A program made the position numbers and the translations under genes. A stretch of DNA of 41,225 bases from positions 1 to 41,225 of IMG/VR virus record IMGVR_UViG_3300020171_000067, one strand, 5' to 3'. Positions 14,680-23,117 of this stretch are shown in pieces. The DNA comes from a virus. Each line of letters starts with the position of its first letter. Within the stretch, counting starts at the first letter, position 1. Below the pieces are notes generated by a model. It searched no databases and was not told the origin of the DNA. It saw nothing but the letters and a program-made list of their open reading frames with translations.

Positions 14680-15537
14680 ATGGCTTATGGTGATTATACC
14701 CAACCAACCCTTGCCGAACTGATTTCAAGGAAATTTATTCCTGAGATATTCAGCAAGGATGTAATGATGCACACAATGTCCAACTTGGTAGTGGCTAATG
14801 CCTTTACCCATAAATACCAGAAAGACTTAAGGAAAGGAACTAAAGTATGGATTCCAGTAGTGACTGAAATAAGCGCTACTGAAGTCACTCCTGGTTCAAC
14901 TCCTACTCAGACAGATGCATCAACCACAGTAGCCTCAATTACTGTTGACCAATGGTATGAATCAACAGTTGAGGTTTCACCGTTTATTGCTATTGAGGAT
15001 GAAGCGGACTATCTGTCAAATGCTGCTAAGGCTGCTGCCTATGCTATAGACAAGAAGATTGATACCCAAGTGGGTTCTCTAATCTCCACCCTAAATTCTA
15101 GTGTTTATGGCTCTGCTGGACAGACCTTTACCGATGACATCTTCGTAGCATTGGTAGAAATCTTAGATAAACTAGATATTCCCCCAGATAGCAGGTTTCT
15201 TATTGGAGACCCATCCACAAAAGCTGATATGCTCAAAATAGATAAGTTCGTAAGAGGGGACTATATTAACGGACAACCGACTTCAAATGGCAAATTCGGT
15301 ATGCTTTACGGGGCTAATGTCCTCATCACCAATAACCTGACGGCAGCTACTCCTGGGCGTTATGGTGTCTATGCCCATCCTAATGCTATTGGTGTATGTC
15401 TCCAGAAGAATCCCAAAGCAAAACTTTGGGATTTGGGATGGAAGTTCCTAACACAAATTATCGTGGACTCTGCTTGGGGGTCTGCTGTAATCCAGAGTAA
15501 TTGGGGGAAGGCTTTCTATACTAGGTCATCCTCTTAG
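14680..15537 (+). CDS. Major capsid protein
   Basis: 285 residues, next to the scaffold candidate and with a strong RBS. The start AYGDYTQPTLAELISRKFIPEIFSKDV, an E-loop-like stretch with TKVWIPVV and Thr/Ser-rich strands, a helix with AAKAAAYAIDKKIDTQV and the P-domain-like GDPSTKADMLKIDKFV fit HK97-fold coat proteins of the N4 gp56/P22-like type. It builds the icosahedral shell. Expressed from the promoter at 13843. Confidence 0.88.
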   Translation: MAYGDYTQPTLAELISRKFIPEIFSKDVMMHTMSNLVVANAFTHKYQKDLRKGTKVWIPVVTEISATEVTPGSTPTQTDASTTVASITVDQWYESTVEVSPFIAIEDEADYLSNAAKAAAYAIDKKIDTQVGSLISTLNSSVYGSAGQTFTDDIFVALVEILDKLDIPPDSRFLIGDPSTKADMLKIDKFVRGDYINGQPTSNGKFGMLYGANVLITNNLTAATPGRYGVYAHPNAIGVCLQKNPKAKLWDLGWKFLTQIIVDSAWGSAVIQSNWGKAFYTRSSS

Positions 15538-15547
15538 GAAATAACTA

Positions 15548-15823
15548 ATGCCTATTTATAAATTTGAGTGCGGAGAGTGTAAGGGAATAATAGAAAAACT
15601 CATGCCGATGAATGGGGAAACTCCACAATGTTGTGGTGTCCCGATGTCACGGATGCCAGCATTTCCTGCATTGGTCTTGATGATGGGCGAAGGTGGGTAT
15701 CCTAGTAGACGGAAGTTTCTCAAAGGTAGTGCTCCTTATACTGGTAGGAGTATTAAACCTTGGTTGTCGTATGACCCTAACGACACTACCGTAAGACCAA
15801 TGGGGTCAAAGGCGCAGGAATGA
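15548..15823 (+). CDS. FmdB-like zinc-ribbon protein, 91 aa
   Basis: N-terminal PIYKFECGECKGIIEKL followed by CC at about residue 28 gives the C-x2-C...CC pattern of FmdB-type putative regulatory zinc ribbons. The C-terminal half is unstructured and basic. Its place directly after the coat gene is unusual for a regulator and suggests a minor head component or assembly helper. Confidence 0.78.
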   Translation: MPIYKFECGECKGIIEKLMPMNGETPQCCGVPMSRMPAFPALVLMMGEGGYPSRRKFLKGSAPYTGRSIKPWLSYDPNDTTVRPMGSKAQE

Positions 15824-15863
15824 GTTTCCGCTCCGAAACGCCTAATAAATTAAGGAGGATATA

Positions 15864-16595
15864 ATGAGTCAACAAGTAAAAGTAGAAAGAGTTTTAGACT
15901 ATAGGGGATGGGCTGCCTATAATCCGAATATTGAAGGCAATCCAGACCCTAAAAAGGTAATGGTCAGTTACGAGTATACCGAACTCGCATTGGATAACAC
16001 CTATAAATATACACCATATCTTGATGCCAACTCAACAATAGCTCTGGGTAGTGGTGGGTTGGTAATGACGGGGCTTGCTAATAATACGGAAACATGCACA
16101 CAGACTCAGGGAGGTATCTGGTGGTATCCTGCCAAGAACCCAATCGTTGAAATGAAGTTCAAAATAGATGTAATAACTAATGTGGCTATCTATTGTGGGT
16201 TCTCGGATGAAGCATCAGAGGCAACAAGTCTTTTACCACATGGTATTGTTACTGCTGTGCACACAGCCACTGCTACGAATAGTGCTGGCTTCTTTTTTGA
16301 TACACGCCAGTCGCTATCCTACTTCAACATCGTGAACTCAATAACTGGCCCCACAAAGGCATTTACCCAGTTAGCATCAACCAGAGTGCCAGTAGCAGAT
16401 ACTAACCTTGTCTTAAGGGTGGCTCTTGATACATCTGGCAATGCGAGATACTACTGGAACGGAACGGAAGTAGGTTACAAAGCTCTTGCTGTAAGCACTA
16501 CCACTCCGTTAATTCCATTCTTCGGGTTTAGAGCAAATAGCACCGTAGCTCATGTAGCAACATTAAGATATGTGAGACTATGGCAGGATTCATAA
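15864..16595 (+). CDS. Virion decoration or fibre-type protein, 243 aa
   Basis: AGGAGG RBS. Beta-rich, Thr/Asn/Ala-rich, with a C-terminal pattern LVLRVALDTSGNARYYWNGTEVG, which resembles jelly-roll (lectin-like) domains that wrap phage heads or fibres. No enzyme motif. Between coat and smaller structural genes, so a capsid surface protein is likely but not proven. Confidence 0.75.
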   Translation: MSQQVKVERVLDYRGWAAYNPNIEGNPDPKKVMVSYEYTELALDNTYKYTPYLDANSTIALGSGGLVMTGLANNTETCTQTQGGIWWYPAKNPIVEMKFKIDVITNVAIYCGFSDEASEATSLLPHGIVTAVHTATATNSAGFFFDTRQSLSYFNIVNSITGPTKAFTQLASTRVPVADTNLVLRVALDTSGNARYYWNGTEVGYKALAVSTTTPLIPFFGFRANSTVAHVATLRYVRLWQDS

Positions 16596-16621
16596 AATAA
16601 AATAAAGAGGGAGTAAAAACA

Positions 16622-17293
16622 ATGACAGCAACAATCGTAAGGAAAAACAATTCTCCAGTTCTTAGTGATGGTTCTCTTGACCAGGGTCTTGTATTAGACT
16701 CATATGGTGCTCTTATTACTAAGAATGAGGTGGAAAAGTGGAAGATGGATGGGAGGCTCTACTTCTACAATCGTGGTAATACCACAACCGCAGTAACCTT
16801 TACCAACACGGCAATCCTCTATACCAGACCTTCACAGGTTATCAGAGTGCCAACAGGTAAGACCATAATCCCAGTTCGTCTAGGCGTTTACGTGGAGACG
16901 GCTGCCGGTGTTATCAATGAAGGTGTGTGGATTGCCTGTAACAACGATGTTGGGGCGGGAACTGCTACGGGTCCAGTGATTACTACCCGTGGGAATCTGA
17001 GGGGCGATAAAGCCTCAGAACAAGGTGCTTGTCTCATCTATATCACCTATACAGGTGATATAACCACGACTGGAACTAATCCTGTAGAGTTTGCTCGGTT
17101 CACTCAGCCTTATGTATCAGCTATCGGTTCTGTGGTTAAGGATACATGGGAACTGGATATTGCTACCTTTAGTGGCATGCCAATATTGGTGGGGCCAGCG
17201 TCTCTTATCCTGATTGTCGGTGGTGGCACAGCCCTCACTGGCTTTACGACCACGGTATGGGCGGAGTTCAACTCTGCTGACTTAGGGTTCTAG
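16622..17293 (+). CDS. Structural protein, 223 aa
   Basis: Beta-rich throughout with many short strands (VIRVPTGKTIIPVRLGVYVETAAG), no charge clusters, no membrane segment. Composition and position match a head-surface or head-tail structural protein similar in style to the product of 18589-19209. Family unknown. A strong hairpin follows the stop. Confidence 0.75.
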   Translation: MTATIVRKNNSPVLSDGSLDQGLVLDSYGALITKNEVEKWKMDGRLYFYNRGNTTTAVTFTNTAILYTRPSQVIRVPTGKTIIPVRLGVYVETAAGVINEGVWIACNNDVGAGTATGPVITTRGNLRGDKASEQGACLIYITYTGDITTTGTNPVEFARFTQPYVSAIGSVVKDTWELDIATFSGMPILVGPASLILIVGGGTALTGFTTTVWAEFNSADLGF

Positions 17294-17303
17294 TAGTAAG
17301 TAT

Positions 17304-17333
17304 GGGGGAGTGGGTATGAAAGTCCACTCCCCC
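17304..17333 (+). terminator. Strong 10-bp hairpin after capsid-type genes
   Basis: GGGGGAGTGG, ten-base loop, CCACTCCCCC. No T-run follows, so it may act as a partial terminator, a processing site or a 3' stabiliser rather than a full intrinsic terminator. The next gene begins ten bases later. Confidence 0.6.
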
Positions 17334-17343
17334 TGAAGGGAAT

Positions 17344-17481
17344 ATGCGAAGTAGAGAAGCAATCCAGAAAGATGGGTCAGTCAAGAATGACCTCATCATA
17401 GAGGTTTTACTGGATATAAGGGAGATATTGGCTAAAAAGGAAAGGCGAAAGAAAAAGTTAGCATCGCCTAAAGGGGGTTAA
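17344..17481 (+). CDS. Hypothetical protein, 45 aa
   Basis: ATG 17344 preceded by GAAGGG; stop at 17479-17481, one base before the next gene start. Sequence is amphipathic helix (DLIIEVLLDIREILAK) followed by a very basic tail (KKERRKKKL). Not recognised; fits the packed operon and keeps the RBS of the next gene in its last codons. Confidence 0.65.
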   Translation: MRSREAIQKDGSVKNDLIIEVLLDIREILAKKERRKKKLASPKGG

Positions 17482-17482
17482 A

Positions 17483-17950
17483 ATGACTCTTGGAAGACCT
17501 GACTGGGGAACTAGGGACTTACTTGAAGGCATATTAAGTGTCGTGAAATACGCAACAGTTGAAATTACATCTGCCGAACTTTTGGCATTAGTTGCTGCAG
17601 CAAAAACTCTTGTAGAGGCTCAGGGAGTAGGGACTATCATTGACTTTATCTCCTGTGAACTCGCCTACGATAAGGGGGCAACAACTTATACTATTGGTAA
17701 TGCTACTAATCTACAGGCAAAACTCGGTGCGGTCGCAGTTAGTTGCGTAAGGGCAGTTACCGGCTTCCTTGACCAAGCTGGTGATAAGGTTTTCATGCTT
17801 ACTCCAGTTGGAGTAACTGCCATAGATGTGTCAACTGTAGTTAATACGGCGTTGAGTCTAACACTTGCTTCAAGTGGTGGCGAAATGAGTCTTGGCACTG
17901 GAACGGTGCATGCTAAGGTAGCATATAGGGTTCACCAAACTGGTTTATAG
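17483..17950 (+). CDS. Virion structural protein, 155 aa
   Basis: RBS GGGGG. The motif SAELLALVAAAKTLVEAQGVGTIIDF, a beta-rich middle with YTIGNATNLQAKL, and TGFLDQAGDKV occur in small phage virion proteins of unknown detail, often near head or neck genes. No enzymatic residue. Likely decoration or baseplate-type component. Confidence 0.75.
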   Translation: MTLGRPDWGTRDLLEGILSVVKYATVEITSAELLALVAAAKTLVEAQGVGTIIDFISCELAYDKGATTYTIGNATNLQAKLGAVAVSCVRAVTGFLDQAGDKVFMLTPVGVTAIDVSTVVNTALSLTLASSGGEMSLGTGTVHAKVAYRVHQTGL

Positions 17951-17974
17951 AAATAAAAAAGGAGTGTGTGTGAT

Positions 17975-18292
17975 ATGAGTGTTTATGGGGAGTGGAAAGC
18001 GGCTACAATATCCCCTGGGTCAACTGAGTCATCTGCTGTGAACTTGGGTAGAGACTATGATTATATTGAGATACAAATACCCGAAGTTATGGGTGAACGC
18101 AAGTTATCTCTAAAAATCTCGGAAACCCTTGCTGGCACTTACTATGATTTAGGTAAGGATGTTACTACCGATAGTGAACTCTTCGGTCGTGCTGATGTTT
18201 GGAAATTAGGTGGCTACCAATTTATTAAAGTAGTAACCTCAGCAGGTGTCGCGACAGATTGGTTAATTAGAGTCAGGGGGACAAGGAGTTAA
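17975..18292 (+). CDS. Structural protein, 105 aa
   Basis: ATG 17975 is chosen over GTG 17966, since AAGGAG ends one base before the GTG and ten before the ATG. Beta-rich (YDYIEIQIPEVMGERKLSLKIS, YQFIKVVTS), reminiscent of small discoidin or jelly-roll like virion domains. Function unknown. Confidence 0.72.
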   Translation: MSVYGEWKAATISPGSTESSAVNLGRDYDYIEIQIPEVMGERKLSLKISETLAGTYYDLGKDVTTDSELFGRADVWKLGGYQFIKVVTSAGVATDWLIRVRGTRS

Positions 18293-18293
18293 T

Positions 18294-18485
18294 ATGGATA
18301 AATTAAGTATATTTACTACCAGTGGAGATACTAGCGAGGTGAGTCTCACTAGCCCAGATAAGAACTCTCTGGATGACATTGTAAGTGGACTTGATGCAAT
18401 TACCAGACAGCTGGAACTAACGCATCAAGGACATGAGGAAAATTTGTGGGGACAGGAAGTAGAAGATACGGAAAATGATGAATAA
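18294..18485 (+). CDS. Hypothetical protein, 63 aa
   Basis: Starts one base after the previous stop with AAGGAG upstream. Acidic, helical (LDDIVSGLDAITRQLELTHQ). Small coiled-coil-like protein in the structural operon. The 103 bases after it hold no gene. Confidence 0.65.
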   Translation: MDKLSIFTTSGDTSEVSLTSPDKNSLDDIVSGLDAITRQLELTHQGHEENLWGQEVEDTENDE

Positions 18486-18588
18486 TAAGAGGGAGGTGTT
18501 AGTGATAGTTAGAGTTTAATTGCGGCTATATGCCGAGAGTTAAATTGGAACAGCTAATAGCAAAATAAAGTAAAAGGAGAAAAAATAA

Positions 18589-19209
18589 ATGAGTTGGTTA
18601 ATGAAATTTTATCGTAGGGGTGGAGATGGTGGAGTAGTAGTTGCTAAAGGGGGAGCGGATGGTGACTTGCAAGTATCGCAACTTATGCCTCCTGGAGCAG
18701 AATTAACCGCTTTGGGAACTGGTTATCAGGTTATAACCACAACGGCTGGTGCTGCTCTAATAGTAAGACCATCAACTGTGCCGTTGGCTACTTTGTATAA
18801 TGGCGACCCAGAGAAGTCCTATATCATAGAGCGAGCCTTTGCACATTGTCTGGTATCTTCTACTACTCAGGGAACTGCAGGCATTTGGCTCTGCGTTCAT
18901 CCGACAGGGACAGACCTTGATATTGCCGATACCATCGTAATTCACAACAACACTCGTGGCAAGAATGCTGGGGCTAGTCTATGTAGATTAGCTTTGAATA
19001 CTGCCGTGGCTGACGATGGTTGGTATCCTTGGGGCGTTTCACAACTGACACCCACTGGTGTCCTTCCTGGAACTGTGTGTATCGCAGAGGTTGGTGGCAG
19101 GATAATTGTTCCTCCAACTGGTAGTATTTCTATATCAGTGGTTGCTTCATACGTTATGACCTTCTGTGTAGGCTTCCATTGGTATGAAGTCGCAAAAGAC
19201 TTAGTATAA
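18589..19209 (+). CDS. Structural protein, 206 aa
   Basis: AAGGAG RBS. N-terminal basic segment with Gly repeats (RRGGDGGVVVAKGGADG), then beta-rich domain with hydrophobic strands (YIIERAFAHCLVSSTTQGTAGIWLCVHP and a C-terminal ISVVASYVMTFCVGFHW). Resembles small virion beta-sandwich proteins. No known family named. A stem-loop follows. Confidence 0.72.
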   Translation: MSWLMKFYRRGGDGGVVVAKGGADGDLQVSQLMPPGAELTALGTGYQVITTTAGAALIVRPSTVPLATLYNGDPEKSYIIERAFAHCLVSSTTQGTAGIWLCVHPTGTDLDIADTIVIHNNTRGKNAGASLCRLALNTAVADDGWYPWGVSQLTPTGVLPGTVCIAEVGGRIIVPPTGSISISVVASYVMTFCVGFHWYEVAKDLV

Positions 19210-19252
19210 AGTCCAGACTGCCTTAGGTTAAACTGGCTTAGAAGAATAATCC

Positions 19253-19285
19253 TTGAGCAGGGGGTGTAAAAAGCCTCCTGCTCAA
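19253..19285 (+). terminator. 12-bp stem-loop before gene at 19296
   Basis: TTGAGCAGGGGG (19253-19264) pairs with CCTCCTGCTCAA (19274-19285) with one G-U pair and a nine-base loop. It ends directly at the AAGGAG of the next gene, so it may insulate or protect that message rather than terminate; no T-run follows. Confidence 0.6.
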
Positions 19286-19295
19286 AAGGAGTGAT

Positions 19296-19820
19296 ATGTC
19301 AGGGGATTACACATCGGAACTTAAAGATGACATACTAAATAAGAGACGAAGTTACTTTGAGTTTAAGGTTAAGAAACCTCTTATGAAGTCCATAGTCAAT
19401 TTAGGGAAACACGGACTTCTAAGAAATATGTGGGAACTATTCCAACTTGTCAAACTTTGTAGCAAGTTTCCAGAGCCGGCTAAAAAGAAATGTAAAAACC
19501 CTGACTCTCTCGTCTTATTGGATATATGGGATGAGTTTTTCAAGTGGGAAGACAACGCTGGTCGCAACCCACTATTTCGTGCCATTAGAAGAGTATCTGT
19601 AGGCGTGCTGGAGTCTGATAATTATTATGCTCAAAGAGGAAGTTGGTGGCTTATGAAGTTGACAAAGGCATATATGGATGGGAAATGGCAGCCAAATCCA
19701 GATTGGAGTCCCATGATGTGTTGGAGAGACCCTGCGACCAATGAAGCAAGGGTAAAGGAAATAAACGAACTATTTATCGGAATTGGTTTAGAAAAGAATA
19801 ATCAGTTAAGTGAGGTGTGA
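19296..19820 (+). CDS. Hypothetical protein, 174 aa
   Basis: Unlike its beta-rich neighbours this is helical, basic and Trp-rich (MKSIVNLGKHGLLRNMWELFQLV, RGSWWLMKLTKAYMDGKW). Three cysteines occur in CSKFPEPAKKKC. Could be an assembly factor rather than a virion component. Family unknown. Confidence 0.72.
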   Translation: MSGDYTSELKDDILNKRRSYFEFKVKKPLMKSIVNLGKHGLLRNMWELFQLVKLCSKFPEPAKKKCKNPDSLVLLDIWDEFFKWEDNAGRNPLFRAIRRVSVGVLESDNYYAQRGSWWLMKLTKAYMDGKWQPNPDWSPMMCWRDPATNEARVKEINELFIGIGLEKNNQLSEV

Positions 19821-19822
19821 AA

Positions 19823-20329
19823 ATGAGTTTTTTGGAAGACCTTGAAGAAGCAATACGGGGAATAAAAACAAGTAGGATAGTATCCTGCCCTACCCAATTT
19901 ATGGAGATACCAGGTATTGATGGGGATGCTCATGCGCAGCATGAGTGTGTTGGTCTTGTTGCTGAACTGTCAGTTCCCAAGTCCGGTGAGATTATTAGTG
20001 CTACACTTTTTGACCCATCATACCAGAAAATACAATTAGACTTAGAGATATTTAAGCAACCCATTACTGAGATAGCGGATAATGCTGCTTGGGCGCCGTC
20101 AGACATTGACATGGTCAACTTTGTAACCGAATTAGTCTTCTCCAGTTATGATGACCATATCAATAGTCTAACTTGGGAAATTCTCAACATTGGCAAAGCA
20201 TACACAGCGCCATTGGGTAAGTTCTGGATAAAGGCAGTAACTAGGGGAGCACCTACTTATGCGGCTGGTGCAAAGCCTAGATTCCAGATACAGATACTCT
20301 CTTTAGACCCTGCCTTTGTGGAGGTCTAA
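19823..20329 (+). CDS. Structural protein, 168 aa
   Basis: ATG 19823 fits GAGGTG better than GTG 19817. Helical N-terminus, then a beta-rich body (ECVGLVAELSVPKSGEIISATLFDPS) and C-terminal strands. Likely a head or tail-surface component. Not recognised. Confidence 0.72.
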   Translation: MSFLEDLEEAIRGIKTSRIVSCPTQFMEIPGIDGDAHAQHECVGLVAELSVPKSGEIISATLFDPSYQKIQLDLEIFKQPITEIADNAAWAPSDIDMVNFVTELVFSSYDDHINSLTWEILNIGKAYTAPLGKFWIKAVTRGAPTYAAGAKPRFQIQILSLDPAFVEV

Positions 20330-21034
20330 ATGGGTGTGTTACTTAATACTAGACAACCTTTAAGTCTTCCACGCTTCCCTTTTAGAGGTAAAGAACTAGA
20401 GGGATGCGTCTTGTATGCCTCACTATGGGATGAGAAATCAAGAGTCAGTCCTTTCCCATCTCTTGACCCAAATCATCATTTACTTACTGTTACTGGTGCT
20501 ATCTGGACTCCACCAACTGGGTATGTGTTTGATGGGAATGACTACATCAAGAACTCCACAGCCAACTGGCGAAGTTCTGACCAATCAGGCACTTTCGTTA
20601 TCTGGTCAAAGCAGACTGTCAATGGTGCGCTCTTTGGCTCTTGTGATGAGGCAACCGATAGCCACCAGTTTTTTATGCATGTTGCCACTGGTTTCCAAGT
20701 TGGTGTGGCCATCGCAGGGGTTGCCAGTTTTGTTACTGGGAACACATCTCTTGTTGATGGTCTATGGCACTGTTGCGCTTGGGTCAGTAACGGCACAGTT
20801 TGGACTATGTTTGTTGATAACATACCTCAAACACTAACACTGGGTGCAGGCACTAATGATGGTCAGTGGCTAGGTGATGTTGCTAACAGGGATAACTTCT
20901 CTATTGGAGCAAGACTTCGGCTTTCTGCTACATATTATACTGGCTCAGTTGGTGAAGTTTTATATTATAACCGAGCCTTAACCGCAAGTGAAATCCTAAT
21001 GATATATGAAAAGACAAAATGGAGGTATGTCTAA
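20330..21034 (+). CDS. LamG / concanavalin A-like domain protein, 234 aa
   Basis: The sequence GYVFDGNDYIKN, GTFVIWSKQT, DGLWHCCAWVSNGTVWTMFVDN and a C-terminal GSVGEVLYYNRALTASEI match the laminin G type 3 (concanavalin A-like jelly-roll) pattern, in which the last strand often carries the E-x-x-x-Y-N-R-A-L-T-x-x-E-I signature. Such domains bind carbohydrate; in a phage tail or fibre this suggests host-surface or matrix binding. Confidence 0.85.
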   Translation: MGVLLNTRQPLSLPRFPFRGKELEGCVLYASLWDEKSRVSPFPSLDPNHHLLTVTGAIWTPPTGYVFDGNDYIKNSTANWRSSDQSGTFVIWSKQTVNGALFGSCDEATDSHQFFMHVATGFQVGVAIAGVASFVTGNTSLVDGLWHCCAWVSNGTVWTMFVDNIPQTLTLGAGTNDGQWLGDVANRDNFSIGARLRLSATYYTGSVGEVLYYNRALTASEILMIYEKTKWRYV

Positions 21035-21267
21035 TGGCAGTAGTTAGGTTTGAAATATCATTGGCAATACCAAAAGAAGTTTATGATACTATACCCTTAG
21101 CCAAAAAGACGGCTGCTAGAGATGCTATTCGGGGATTAAAGGCTCTGGCAGTTAAGATAAACGAGGGTCAAAGTAATGAGGAAATGACAGTAAGGGCAAT
21201 CTGGCGAGTTTGTTACCACGATGAAGGTGAGGGACATCCACCTTGTGAGCCAGAACAGGAGATTTAA
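21034..21267 (+). CDS. Hypothetical protein, 77 aa
   Basis: ATG overlaps the previous stop (TAATG) and has GGAGGT upstream; an in-frame ATG at 21019 lies before the RBS and is rejected. Small beta-helix pattern (VVRFEISLAIPKEVYDTIP...KKTAARDAIRGLKALAVKI) with a Cys- and His-containing C-terminus. Not recognised. Confidence 0.7.
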   Translation: MAVVRFEISLAIPKEVYDTIPLAKKTAARDAIRGLKALAVKINEGQSNEEMTVRAIWRVCYHDEGEGHPPCEPEQEI

Positions 21268-21269
21268 CT

Positions 21270-21429
21270 ATGGAGCCTAAAAGTAAGGTGTTTAATTTGT
21301 CAAGATGGTAAGGAATATACCAGTCTGGAAGCTGGAAATCACAAGGAATTAACGAGACATAATAGCTGGACATTAGTGGTTGATTACGAGGAGATAGATA
21401 ATGCCGAAGAAGATGGAGAAGGAACTTAA
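21270..21429 (+). pseudogene. Frameshifted zinc-finger gene (or programmed +1 shift)
   Basis: AGGAG at 21257-21261 and ATG 21270 open a frame that stops after 13 codons. Skipping one A in AAAA (21279-21282) joins it to a clean frame MEPKVRCLICQDGKEY... ending at TAA 21427-21429, with C-x2-C and two downstream histidines (C-x2-C-x13-H-x5-H), a zinc-finger pattern. Either a real indel, a sequencing error in the A-run, or recoding. The end overlaps the next gene by 29 bases. Confidence 0.55.
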
Positions 21430-21532
21430 GGCGGAAGCTAGGAAGAAATTCCCTAAAGACAAGGAACGCCAAGATAAGTATGTTTACGGCACTCTAAGGA
21501 AAACTGGATGGAAACCTAAGAAGAAGAGGTAA
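21401..21532 (+). CDS. Small conserved-type phage protein, 43 aa
   Basis: GAGGAG RBS at about eight bases. Very basic; the C-terminal signature YVYGTLRKTGWKPKK with an Arg-rich, KKFPKDKERQDKY middle is a pattern I recognise from short phage proteins found near structural genes, of unknown role. The basic character would suit DNA binding. Confidence 0.68.
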   Translation: MPKKMEKELKAEARKKFPKDKERQDKYVYGTLRKTGWKPKKKR

Positions 21533-21535
21533 AAT

Positions 21536-22864
21536 ATGACTACTGCTGTTAGTGTATTAGAGCAAAGACTCGCCCAACAGGTGGGCGATTGGCTTGAGGT
21601 TACCTGCACTACTGCTATCAATGCTGATAACTTAATAGTTAGCACAAGTCTTACCTCCTATGACGGGGGGCGTGATGACTATTTTATTGATTGGTGGGTT
21701 TATATTACTGATAAAGCCAATGCTGGAGTGCTACGTCAGGTTTCGGACTATGCTACAGCCACTGGCACGCTAACTATCAGGGGAGCAGTTTTAGCTGATG
21801 ATGGCACTAATCTTGCTACTATCAGACTTCACCGCTATAACAGAGACCTTTATATCAATGCCTTTAATGACACTATCAGGGAAGTGTTCCCATCACTCTA
21901 TAAGCCGTTTGATATTATAGAGTTGGTAACTGGTAATATCCTGCCCAATTCTCATTTTAGGGACTGGGCTGTTACCACTGCACCTGATAAATATGTCATG
22001 CAGGACGCTAACATAACCGCCACTGCTGAAACGGGAGCAGGTAACTATCGTGGTGGTGCTAAGTCTATGAAGGCACTTGCAGGTGCTGCTGGTGCTGGCA
22101 AGTATGTGTATATTTCCTCTAACAACTACCCACGCTTACTAGACTTAATGGGCAAGACGGTTAGTTTCTATTGCTGGGCTTTACCCCAAGTAGCTACTGA
22201 TGCCTCTATCCAAATCTATACACTTAAAGCTGACCTCACGGCGCAAACTCTAACTTCTACCACAGCTAACCCTATCGGGAAGTTAACTCTCCTTAAACTA
22301 GAAGACCAAAGCCTAAATGATGACCTCGTAGAAATCCAGTTCCGTTTTCTGGTAGCAACTAATTCTAAGTATGTCTACTTTGACCACGCCAGAGTCATCG
22401 GTCATAATCAGAAGGAATACCTACTGCCTACTGATATTAAGAATGGGAGATTAGCTTCAGTCCAAATTCAGACCAGTGGCTACTCGGATAGATTTTGTGA
22501 TGACCTGTTACCTAGAGATTGGGAAACTGTCTATAACTGGAGTATAGTGGATGATGGCACGGATAAGTTCCTCTGGTTAGGTAATTACCCCTCTGAGGAA
22601 CGACTTATTCGTCTACAAGGTTATGCTCCATTAACTGCTGTCAGTGCTTACACTGATACCATAGAAATAGATGGCGAGAAGGTTAATCTATTTATTGCCT
22701 ATGCTAAATACAAACTCTATCAGGCGATTGAGGGGCCTGTGGCTAGTAGTGATATTGGCAGGTATGAACTCCAATCTGCTAAGGCATATCAAGAATATCA
22801 ACGCTTACTACCCAGTCTGAGGATGGTAACACCGAAGGCAACAATGAGGATTAGGGAATACTAG
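21536..22864 (+). CDS. Adaptor/tail protein with carbohydrate-binding-like insert, 442 aa
   Basis: Residues 1-130 and 320-442 look like one helical/beta domain typical of neck or tail-adaptor proteins (RYNRDLYINAFNDTIREVFPSL; VNLFIAYAKYKLYQAIEG). Between them, about 140-290, is a beta-sandwich with ILPNSHFRDWAVT at its start and KYVYFDHARVI at its end, the framing pattern of carbohydrate-binding modules that begin N-(G/S)-x-F-x-x-W. A binding module inside a tail component would put it at the virion surface. Exact family not assigned. Confidence 0.72.
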   Translation: MTTAVSVLEQRLAQQVGDWLEVTCTTAINADNLIVSTSLTSYDGGRDDYFIDWWVYITDKANAGVLRQVSDYATATGTLTIRGAVLADDGTNLATIRLHRYNRDLYINAFNDTIREVFPSLYKPFDIIELVTGNILPNSHFRDWAVTTAPDKYVMQDANITATAETGAGNYRGGAKSMKALAGAAGAGKYVYISSNNYPRLLDLMGKTVSFYCWALPQVATDASIQIYTLKADLTAQTLTSTTANPIGKLTLLKLEDQSLNDDLVEIQFRFLVATNSKYVYFDHARVIGHNQKEYLLPTDIKNGRLASVQIQTSGYSDRFCDDLLPRDWETVYNWSIVDDGTDKFLWLGNYPSEERLIRLQGYAPLTAVSAYTDTIEIDGEKVNLFIAYAKYKLYQAIEGPVASSDIGRYELQSAKAYQEYQRLLPSLRMVTPKATMRIREY

Positions 22865-22865
22865 A

Positions 22866-23102
22866 ATGAAGAAGATGAAGGACATACCTACAAAATTCCA
22901 CAATATGGTTCAGCCAAAAGTGCATACTAAACCTACCGAGTCTGACTTTGAGTTTATAACCCCTAGCCCTCAATTCTGGAATGATTTAACTCTCAAAGAA
23001 CAAGACGAATTAAGGCAGATAGTAACTGGTGAAGGACAGGATTTAGACGAGTATTTGAGACTGATGAGAAAAATGCTACCAAGGAATCCAAGAGGACATT
23101 AA
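22866..23102 (+). CDS. Hypothetical protein, 78 aa
   Basis: ATG 22866 two bases after the preceding stop; RBS weak. Pro/Lys-rich N-terminus, then a helix QFWNDLTLKEQDELRQIV and a basic tail. May be a tail-assembly helper. Not recognised. Confidence 0.68.
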   Translation: MKKMKDIPTKFHNMVQPKVHTKPTESDFEFITPSPQFWNDLTLKEQDELRQIVTGEGQDLDEYLRLMRKMLPRNPRGH

Positions 23103-23117
23103 CAGGAGGATTACAAT

